Below are positions 8,830-14,781 of a DNA stretch of 14,781 nucleotides, piece after piece. Source of the stretch: Nitzschia sp. DOCU1 (lineage: Eukaryota; Bacillariophyta; Bacillariophyceae; Bacillariales; Bacillariaceae); assembly GCA_951394045.1 (NCBI GenBank), contig CATOAN010000013.1:1-14781 (forward strand), in the 5' to 3' direction. Each line of letters begins with the position of its first letter. The stretch's first letter is position 1. Made by a program: the position numbers and the translations under genes. Under the pieces are notes generated by a model. It saw only the letters and a program-made list of their open reading frames with translations, had not been told where the DNA came from and searched no databases.

Positions 8830-8880
8830 TTATATAAATCTATTAGCTCTACAGTATTCATCATTAAGTAGTACTACGTA
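8830..8880. other. 51-bp spacer between convergent transposon genes
   Basis: AT-rich sequence (TATATAAATC and similar) separates the two stop codons. It must hold both transcript ends or be overlapped by them, so the two mRNAs are probably partly antisense at their 3' ends. Confidence 0.5.
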
Positions 8881-11784
8881 TCAATTAGAATCATTTTCTA
8901 TACCGGCAACACTTGAATGCTTCCTCTTCTGCCCCCGTTTCGGCGGTACGTAGCCGCACTTTTCTCGCACCTCAACCAGTCCTGGATGGCTAGTCTTTAC
9001 CCGAATTTTCCCATTGGGGCCTTTGCTCCATATTTCCCTGCCAAGTGGTGTCCGTAAAATCTCATGACACGACAATCCAGAGGGAAACATTTTATGTATG
9101 GGGCGTGCGTCGGCGTCGTTATCCTCCGGAAAAACATGCATGTGGGTAGGCCCGCATGAATCACAGTTGCTTACGCCTGCACGAACATTCTTGTTCTTGC
9201 CGGTGTAAGCAAAATTGAGGGAACAGACTACGCAACGACTCCAATTGTTGCCGGGTCTGATGATGCATCTTTCCTCCCCCATTGTCACAACGACCGTTTC
9301 GCCGACAGCTTCGAAGGTTTGTCTTCTCTCGTCCGGGAATTCCATCAACTTCTCGGCAATATAGGCATAGAACTCGTGCCTTTTCATAGGCATACGATTT
9401 GGGATTTCGTTGCACGACAGGTTCCATGCAATCAACGAATTCAACATCATGCAGTCCAACACTGCAAGGAAAGACTTTTTGTACCATTTTTTGAAATGGC
9501 CTTTGTTGGCCCAGCCACCACCGTGCATTCTGAGCTGATCACCCTTGTCCACTCCACCCATTGTTTTATGGTAGTGCTGCAAGGGGCGTGGGACACGAAG
9601 CATCCTCATGCGGCTTCCCTCACGTCTTGAGGTGTCCTGCTCGGTAACGTCCGTCATGGTACTAACCACATTCACGATCTTGTTATCCCTCCACTGTAGG
9701 CACACCACGTCGTTGACCTTGTCATACGTTATGATGGACTCCCCACGATCGCCCCCATTTAGAGTCATCTGCAATTTATCTTTGGGCCAACCAAGCCTGT
9801 TCGCCTTGCATGTACCCGTCGACAATAAATGGCAGCGGTCCCGAAGAATAGCTGCGAGTACCGGGCATTGATACCGGTTGTCCATGCTCACAACCCTATA
9901 ACCGTGTTCCACTTCTTCATCCAGCTTCGTTTGTAGTACTGCGTTCACTACCGCTTTCATAGTAGTCGGTAGTTTCTTGGCCTCATCGACAATGAACGAA
10001 TTTGTCTCGTTCCTTCCTTGATACACGTCCATGTGGATTATTGCGTAGGTTGCAGAATCTGCCAAAATGAAAAAATCCACTCGATATGGCTGCGGTTTGG
10101 CTTTATTGTATTGCCGTACTGGGCACAACCTGCTGCGACAAGAAACACCACCCTCGTCGAATGCAAGATTCGGTCCAGCATGGAAGGTATTTTGTGATGC
10201 TGCGTTTAGATTGTTCAGTGCATTACGTAGTTGATAGCACTTGTCGCCGGACATACCAGCTACTTTGTCCATCGGATGAAACGCCCCCCGTATTTGCTTG
10301 AAGCGTGCAAGCGACATTACTGCCTGGGCCCACCCTTTCGTGTTTTTCAAAACTATCTTCTCGCCTGTTCCGTCTGTAGTAGTAGAAAGTACTTTGTCGC
10401 CGCTTTGAAAATAGGCTTCGTATCCGCCAGCATCCTTTGGCTGCAATGATATTTTCAGCAATATTCCAAGGAAACGGTGCATTTCCCCAGTGCCCACGTC
10501 TGACCATGGTATCCCGCAGTAGTAGAGGTTTTTGTTCCTTGTAGGGGCGATTGCATTGTGGAAGTATTTGTTGGTTTCCTTTGCTAGCCTCCCAACAAAT
10601 TTTACAGTCAGGCCACCACACTTCTGGAGGCATTCAAGAGGATTGTTGAACGAGGCGGCCACTCCTGTCCGTAGACCCGTTGGTCCGTTGTAGAGATTCG
10701 GCATTGGAGTCATCTGCGTTGCCTCATTTACAAACTCAAAATTCCATTCAAGATCGACATCGATTATTGGTTTCTCTGGTTCTTTGTCAGCTTCGGTTTC
10801 TTCGGCGTCGTCCAGGAGGTCGATTTCAATCTCCTCGGGAATTGTCAGCCACCCATTATCGTCTTCGTCTAAGTCGGAACCATCGTTAGAATCTGAGTCA
10901 TAAACTTGTTGACTAGAATTACTTCTAGTAGTAGAGCGCATTCGCTGACTTCCAGTGTTGCTTGTCAAAGTTGACACTGTGTCAGCTGCAGTCATGAGTG
11001 CTGCACGTCCGGCATAGCGTAGTGGAGTTGCCAAGACCATCGTTGGAGGCTGCAGGAGTTGGCGATCTGGGGATGCATTGGCAGCTTCTTGGCCAGGGAC
11101 AACAGCAGGTGCTAGCTGATCAAACGAGAGGCGTAGAGCTTCCCTCACAGCAGCTTTCCCGGCTGCCGCATATTCCTCTGCATGAACCTGGAAGCACTCC
11201 CTGATGTAGTCATTTGAGGGGTACCATGTTCTGAGCAGGCCACGATCCACTGTAGCGGGCATACCAGGGGAATGTGTCTCCCAATCAACCCTGAAGCGTC
11301 CTCCATTCTTGTTCTTGTTGGGACATTCAACAATGATTCCAACAAGAAGTCCATTAATACCCGGAATTGGAAATCCGGTTTCGGAGTACACCCGGGAGGG
11401 AGCCAACATCTTCTTCTTGCTGTAGGCAAATGATTTGCGAGGACGGCCAGGAGGCGCCCCACCGAGTTGCAGGAAACCAGCAAGAGCAGCTCTCATCACA
11501 GGGTCAAGTGGAGCATTGGGTGGCGACGCAGGTTGTTGGGATGGTTGGTCGGTTGCAGGCAGTGGAGATGGGGGGGACGAATCAAAGGGAGGGACCGGAG
11601 TTGTTGTTAATTCGCGAGAATTTTCCGATCTGGAGACGAAAGCAGAATCGGCATTCAGAAGCACGTCGTTGTCATCTGGACTGCCCCTAGACCAGTCAGC
11701 TGGTGACCCAACACGCCTGGGGGACCGAATAATTGGCTGGTGGGAAATTGAGGTGTCGTTGGCAGGTGCTGGAGGGTCGGACAT
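8881..11784 (-). CDS. piggyBac-type DDE transposase (DDE_Tnp_1_7 family)
   Basis: The 967-residue frame reads leftward from an ATG at 11784. The catalytic core carries the piggyBac aspartates: D543 in NLAFDEGG (followed by RQYNKAKPQPYRVDFFILAD), D635 in VVSMDNRYQCPVLAA, and D745 in MGGVDKGDQLR. The C-terminal cysteine-rich finger is present: C851-x2-C854, C874-x2-C877 and H881/H883. Residues 1-130 are Ser/Pro-rich. Residues 138-190 (GLLVGIIVECPNKN, FRVDWE) look like a small beta-barrel reader such as a chromo or Tudor fold. Residues 296-345 are strongly acidic. It is much longer than the roughly 590 residues of the moth founder protein, mainly at the N-terminus. It should cut and paste at TTAA. 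All three aspartates and the finger are intact, so activity is plausible. No introns are evident. Confidence 0.93.
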   Translation of the reverse strand: MSDPPAPANDTSISHQPIIRSPRRVGSPADWSRGSPDDNDVLLNADSAFVSRSENSRELTTTPVPPFDSSPPSPLPATDQPSQQPASPPNAPLDPVMRAALAGFLQLGGAPPGRPRKSFAYSKKKMLAPSRVYSETGFPIPGINGLLVGIIVECPNKNKNGGRFRVDWETHSPGMPATVDRGLLRTWYPSNDYIRECFQVHAEEYAAAGKAAVREALRLSFDQLAPAVVPGQEAANASPDRQLLQPPTMVLATPLRYAGRAALMTAADTVSTLTSNTGSQRMRSTTRSNSSQQVYDSDSNDGSDLDEDDNGWLTIPEEIEIDLLDDAEETEADKEPEKPIIDVDLEWNFEFVNEATQMTPMPNLYNGPTGLRTGVAASFNNPLECLQKCGGLTVKFVGRLAKETNKYFHNAIAPTRNKNLYYCGIPWSDVGTGEMHRFLGILLKISLQPKDAGGYEAYFQSGDKVLSTTTDGTGEKIVLKNTKGWAQAVMSLARFKQIRGAFHPMDKVAGMSGDKCYQLRNALNNLNAASQNTFHAGPNLAFDEGGVSCRSRLCPVRQYNKAKPQPYRVDFFILADSATYAIIHMDVYQGRNETNSFIVDEAKKLPTTMKAVVNAVLQTKLDEEVEHGYRVVSMDNRYQCPVLAAILRDRCHLLSTGTCKANRLGWPKDKLQMTLNGGDRGESIITYDKVNDVVCLQWRDNKIVNVVSTMTDVTEQDTSRREGSRMRMLRVPRPLQHYHKTMGGVDKGDQLRMHGGGWANKGHFKKWYKKSFLAVLDCMMLNSLIAWNLSCNEIPNRMPMKRHEFYAYIAEKLMEFPDERRQTFEAVGETVVVTMGEERCIIRPGNNWSRCVVCSLNFAYTGKNKNVRAGVSNCDSCGPTHMHVFPEDNDADARPIHKMFPSGLSCHEILRTPLGREIWSKGPNGKIRVKTSHPGLVEVREKCGYVPPKRGQKRKHSSVAGIENDSN

Positions 11785-11973
11785 GGTGCGGTTTGAGTCG
11801 TTTTGGGAATTTCACGCCGACGGGCGCACTTTCGCTGTCGCACTGCTTCCCAGCATGGGGTCGTATGAAAATGGCAACAATACCTGACCCTAGGTAAAAA
11901 CAGGTGCTCTTTCGATCGGTGGGGTTCTTTCTGGGTTAAGGGTGGGTTAAGACTGTTTTTTGAGTTAAAGTAA
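11785..11973. promoter_or_regulatory. upstream region of the transposase gene, with internal TTAA repeats
   Basis: This region lies between the transposase ATG and the right subterminal palindromes, so it should contain the transposase promoter (minus strand). TTAA sites at 11936 and 11947 are spaced 11 bp. On the minus strand, TTAACCCAGAAAGA resembles a classical piggyBac terminus, but it lies inside the element defined by the target duplication. Confidence 0.5.
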
Positions 11974-12041
11974 ATTAGACGACAATATACTGTCGTGCAA
12001 AAATTTGCACGACAGTATACTGTCGTGCAATCTGATTGGCG
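11974..12041. repeat. right subterminal palindromes and terminus
   Basis: A 48-bp near-perfect inverted repeat spans 11979-12026, with 23-base arms, a 2-base centre and one mismatch. Nested inside it is a perfect 26-bp palindrome at 12005-12030 (core GCACGACAGTATACTGTC). The same ACGACA(A/G)T motif occurs at the left end. The terminus read inward on the minus strand is CGCCAATCAGATTG, which is only partly similar to the left terminus. Confidence 0.8.
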
Positions 12042-12045
12042 TTAA
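12042..12045. repeat. right TTAA target-site duplication
   Basis: TTAA is followed by GAAAACGCC, exactly as in intact 73-bp minisatellite units, which marks the return to flanking DNA. Confidence 0.8.
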
Positions 12046-12057
12046 GAAAACGCCTGT

Positions 12058-12165
12058 ATGATTGGTCGATCGCGCGCAATTCGCGCAGTCTTTTGGCTTT
12101 TACCCTGTGATATGATTGGTCGATCGCACGCAATTCGCGCAGTCTTTTGGCTTTTAACCGTTCGT
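12058..12165 (+). repeat. two tandem copies of a 54-bp sequence
   Basis: ATGATTGGTCGATCGC starts at 12058 and again at 12112. Both copies continue through CAATTCGCGCAGTCTTTTGG and differ at about one base over the first 46. The second copy runs directly into TTTTAACCGTTCG of the 73-bp repeat. It is a variant inner segment of the same minisatellite. Confidence 0.8.
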
Positions 12166-12169
12166 TTCG

Positions 12170-12475
12170 TTAAGGAAACGCCTCGATTGTACGGCACCCA
12201 CCCGCTGTACCCTCTATGCCGCCTTTTTAACCGTTCGTTTTGTTAAGAAAACGCCTCAATTGTACAGCATTCTCCCGCTGTACCCTCTATGCCGCCTTTT
12301 TAACTGTTCGTTTTGTTAAGAAAACGCCTCAATTGTACAGCATTCTCCCGCTGTACCCTCTATGCCGCCTTTTTAACCGTTCGTTTCGTTAAGAAAACGC
12401 CTCAATTGTACAGCATTCTCCCACTGTACCCTCTATGCCGCCTTTTTAACCGTTCGTTTCGTTAAGGAAACGCCA
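12170..12475 (+). repeat. 73-bp minisatellite, four units plus a partial fifth
   Basis: Units start at TTAA positions 12170, 12243, 12316, 12389 and 12462, exactly 73 bp apart. Each contains GCCTTTTTAACCGTTCG, then CGTT(T/C)(T/C)GTTAAG, so there are two TTAA sites per unit. Most units also have a hairpin GTACAGC / GCTGTAC with an 8-base loop. The first unit is the most divergent. The array was interrupted on its left side by the transposon. Confidence 0.9.
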
Positions 12476-12639
12476 GCCGAGTCACCATTCAGAGAAGTCT
12501 CACAAAAGGTAACCGCCCTACCACCTCCAACGACCACTGCCACACAGCTCAGAAATATTCTTCTCCCCCCTGTTTTCTTTTACTTGTTTCTATCCCTTAT
12601 CTTCGAGTTGTTGCTTACATCCGCACTCCCTGCCCATCA

Positions 12640-12843
12640 ATGCCCCGAAATCAGTCCAACGCAACCTTGAATAGAACACGACTCCGTGTATCCTCTGTCA
12701 CGCAACCACCGCAGGATGATGGAAGTGTGGATGAGTCCCCTTCTTTTCTGCATGCCAATCTGGACGATGACTCTTCCTCAAATGGTCAACCTTTGAGAGT
12801 TCTCCCATCAACAAACGCCCCACCCCCGATTCTTTATGTCTAG
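12640..12843 (+). CDS. hypothetical short protein, possibly the first part of a broken gene
   Basis: This 67-residue frame starts MPRNQSNATLNRTRLR and is polar and Ser/Asp/Pro-rich. It follows about 100 bases of pyrimidine-rich leader, as real genes often do. It stops at 12841 with TATGTCTAG. A second frame (12836-13012) begins at the ATG inside that sequence and overlaps it by 8 bases, so one gene broken by a single-base shift would explain both. I recognise no family. It could also be chance. Confidence 0.3.
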   Translation: MPRNQSNATLNRTRLRVSSVTQPPQDDGSVDESPSFLHANLDDDSSSNGQPLRVLPSTNAPPPILYV

Positions 12844-13012
12844 TACCAACGCACATCACCTTTGCCGCCAACTTCTTCAGCCTCAGCGGCCGTACGACGG
12901 ACTCACCGACACCAGCACCCACCCTATACTGCTTGTTGGCAACCTTTTTGTCCCTGGCGTCAGCAATACTACAAAATCCCACAATGTTTTTGCATCGCCG
13001 CCTCCAGGTTAG
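12836..13012 (+). CDS. hypothetical 58-residue ORF reading into the 183-bp repeat
   Basis: The frame starts MSSTNAHHLCRQLLQPQRPY and ends LVGNLFVPGVSNTTKSHNVF followed by ASPPPG. Its C-terminal half is the first copy of the peptide that recurs in each 183-bp unit downstream. CCTCCAG|GTTAGTGAGG at its end looks like a splice donor, so it may be an exon rather than a complete frame. It overlaps the preceding ORF in another frame. The function is unknown. Confidence 0.25.
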   Translation: MSSTNAHHLCRQLLQPQRPYDGLTDTSTHPILLVGNLFVPGVSNTTKSHNVFASPPPG

Positions 13013-14027
13013 TGAGGGAAGGCTTGGGGTATGTGTCCTTTTTGGATTAGAGGATCTTTTCCCATGGGATCTTTGAAAATTTCACGTGCTGAGGGGCCAA
13101 CACGCACTCTACCGCTTGTTGGCAACCTTTTTGGCCCTGGTGTTGGCAATACTACAAAATTCCACAATGTTTTTGCATGGTTGCCTCCAGGTTAGTGAGG
13201 GAAGGCTTGGGGTATGTGTCCTTTTTGGATTAGAGGATCTTTTCCCATGGGATCTTTGAAAATTTCACGTGCTGAGGGGCCAACACGCACTCTACCGCTT
13301 GTTGGCAACCTTTTTGGCCCTGGTGTTGGCAATACTACAAAATTCCACAATGTTTTTGCATGGTTGCCTCCAGGTTAGTGAGGGAAGGCTTGGGGTATGT
13401 GTCCTTTTTGGATTAGAGGATCTTTTCCCATGGGATCTTTGAAAATTTCACGTGCTGAGGGGCCAACACGCACTCTACCGCTTGTTGGCAACCTTTTTGG
13501 CCCTGGTGTTGGCAATACTACAAAATTCCACAATGTTTTTGCATGGTTGCCTCCAGGTTAGTGAGGGAAGGCTTGGGGTATGTGTCCTTTTTGGATTAGA
13601 GGATCTTTTCCCATGGGATCTTTGAAAATTTCACGTGCTGAGGGGCCAACACGCACTCTACCGCTTGTTGGCAACCTTTTTGGCCCTGGTGTTGGCCATA
13701 CTACAGAATTCCACAATGTTTTTGCATGGTTGCCTCCAGGTTAGTGAGGGAAGGCTTGGGGTATGTGTCCTTTTTGGATTAGAGGATCTTTTGCCATGGG
13801 ATCCTTGAAAATTTCACGTGCCGAGAGGCCGACATCACTCTACCGCTTGTTGGCAACCTTTTTGTTCCTGGCGTTGGCTATACTACAAAATTCCACAATG
13901 TTTTTGCATCGTTGCCTCCTGGTTGATGAGGGAAGGCTTGGGGTATGTGTCCTCACGAGCTTAGCGGATCTTTTGCCATGGGATCTTTGAAAATTTCATG
14001 TGCCGAGGAACCTATGACATGCACTCT
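12911..14027 (+). repeat. 183-bp tandem satellite, six units
   Basis: The anchor GCTTGTTGGCAACC occurs at 12931, 13114, 13297, 13480, 13663 and 13845, with periods of 183, 183, 183, 183 and 182 bp. Units 2-4 look identical, while the first and the last two diverge; this is the pattern left by unequal crossing-over. Each of units 1-4 contains a complete 54-codon frame (13031-13195, 13214-13378, 13397-13561, 13580-13744) ending in LPPG. The fifth is shifted by a 1-base deletion. Changes between unit 1 and unit 2 are mostly amino-acid changing, which argues against selection on a protein. Confidence 0.92.
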
Positions 14028-14243
14028 GGGCAACAACGACTGGGATATCTTGACGATGGAAAGTGGTTATTGTTTAGGACTTGGATCAAATGTGCCATCT
14101 TGCAGCATTCAAACAATACATTCAGGCTCTATCAATCTATGATGAGTCCAATTTGCTAGCATCTTCTGCTCTTTCGCATCCTGGACAACAATGACAGGGA
14201 TATCTTGATGATGGAAAGTCCTTTTTGTTTAGGACTTGGATCA
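14026..14243 (+). repeat. dispersed 63-bp direct repeat pair
   Basis: 14026-14088 and 14181-14243 align over 63 bases with 7 differences. Both can be read as related peptides, LGNNDWDILTMES and LDNNDRDILMMES, each followed by CLGLGS. The intervening 92 bases are not repeated. The pair may derive from a coding sequence, but neither copy lies in a long frame. Confidence 0.75.
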
Positions 14244-14289
14244 GGCTACTACTGTCACTACTACCTCCCATCCCCAGTAGCTACTTGTG

Positions 14290-14781
14290 GATCTGACAGA
14301 TATTGATCGAGAATGGCGTGAAAGAGTGCCGGGTGCACAATGTGCAGGCGCAAGACTAACTACCACAGCTCCATAGCCCAACCTTGGATCCATGCAGGAG
14401 TTGGTCCCAGCCTCCATCAATGAATGCATCAACATTACATCCCGGTTCTAGCACGATCTGACAGATATTGATGGTAATTGGTTTGAAAGAGTACCATTTG
14501 GAGCGTTCCTACACGATATGACATGCCGGCGCAAGACTAGCTACAGCAGTTCCACGGCCGAACCTCGGATCTATGCAGGAGTTGGTCCCAGTCTTTGTCA
14601 ATGAATGCATCAACATTACATCCAGGTTCTAGCAGGATCTGACGGATATTGGTGGAGAATGGTTTGAAAGACTGCTCTTTGGAGCAGTTCCTACGCGACA
14701 TGACGCGCAGCAGGACCAAGACTAGCTACAGCAGCTCCACGGCCAAACCTGGGATCCATGCAGGAGTTGGTCCCAGTCTTT
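14290..14781 (+). repeat. tandem array of about 165-181 bp units, running off the window end
   Basis: Units begin with GATCTGAC(A/G)GATATTG at 14290, 14455 and 14636. Shared blocks are GCGCAAGACTA-CTAC, GGAT-CATGCAGGAGTTGG and ATGAATGCATCAACATTACA. Copies differ by substitutions and by small indels near the middle. The third copy is cut by the window edge, so the array is probably longer. All frames are interrupted, so I see no gene. Confidence 0.85.

Larger units (their letters stand above)
7873..12045. mobile_element. piggyBac-like DNA transposon with two convergent genes
   Basis: The element is bounded by TTAA at 7873-7876 and TTAA at 12042-12045, giving 4,165 bp between them. The flanks rejoin into one continuous minisatellite unit: CGTTTCG-TTAA on the left and TTAA-GAAAACGCC on the right, the same junction seen in intact units at 12389 and elsewhere. 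TTAA duplication is the hallmark of piggyBac. The outer termini are only weakly inverted (CCCCATTC against CGCCAATC). Both ends then carry palindromic copies of ACGACAAT/ACGACAGT followed inward by TTAA-containing 11-bp repeats. Inside lie a P2X7-ballast-like gene (+) and a DDE transposase gene (-). Both frames are intact and the target duplication is perfect, so the copy may be fairly young and possibly autonomous. An alternative right end at the internal TTAA at 11936 is less likely, because it would leave the shared palindromes outside. Confidence 0.8.

Noticed and set aside
11435..11887. 150-codon frame on the + strand
   Set aside because: Antisense shadow of the Ser/Pro/Ala-rich N-terminus of the transposase.
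11936..11939. Internal TTAA with a classical TTAACCCAGAAAGA-like terminus as the right end of the transposon
   Set aside because: The subterminal palindromes shared with the left end lie outside it, and only the TTAA at 12042 restores the minisatellite flank. Kept as an alternative.
12170..14027. CRISPR-like arrays
   Set aside because: The units are contiguous tandem repeats of 73 and 183 bp with no unique spacers, in a eukaryotic setting.
13763..14142. Frames of 75 and 65 codons at the end of the 183-bp array
   Set aside because: They result from a one-base deletion and from divergence of the last satellite units, so they are not independent genes.

Overview
The window looks like nuclear DNA of a microalga, most likely a diatom or a related stramenopile. 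The evidence is a very long intronless gene with an N-terminal signal-type sequence and low-complexity composition, a piggyBac-class DNA transposon with a long N-terminal extension on its transposase, and abundant satellite-like tandem repeats. No bacterial operon structure, rRNA, tRNA or CRISPR array was seen. The assignment to diatoms is an inference, not proven.

Layout. (1) Positions 1-2146: about 2.1 kb with no convincing gene; its last 500 bases are the probable promoter and 5' leader of the next gene, with two TGACGT motifs. (2) Positions 2147-7363 (+): one giant gene of about 1,738 residues. It has an N-terminal signal-like segment, a long Ser/Pro/Gly-rich region with 18 PFG motifs, long charged helices, and an I29-type cathepsin propeptide-inhibitor domain embedded between the helices with no peptidase attached. 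(3) Positions 7364-7872: A/T- and pyrimidine-rich 3' flank. (4) Positions 7873-12045: a complete-looking piggyBac-like element of 4.17 kb bounded by TTAA duplications. It carries two convergent genes: a 232-residue protein resembling the cytosolic ballast domain of P2X7 receptors (+), and a 967-residue DDE transposase (-). Both ends carry palindromic subterminal copies of an ACGACAAT motif. (5) Positions 12046-12475: a 54-bp duplication and a 73-bp tandem array. One partial unit of the same array lies left of the element, so the insertion target can be reconstructed. (6) Positions 12476-14781: a possible short or broken gene, six copies of a 183-bp repeat whose units each hold a small ORF, a dispersed 63-bp direct repeat, and a third tandem array that runs off the window edge.

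The most interesting item is the transposon. A mobile element pairs a catalytically intact-looking piggyBac transposase (D543, D635, D745 plus a C-terminal Cys/His finger) with a small P2X7-ballast-like zinc-binding-type protein, and has unusual palindromic ends. It is inserted precisely at a TTAA inside a TTAA-rich minisatellite. All family assignments come from reading motifs by eye; no search was run.
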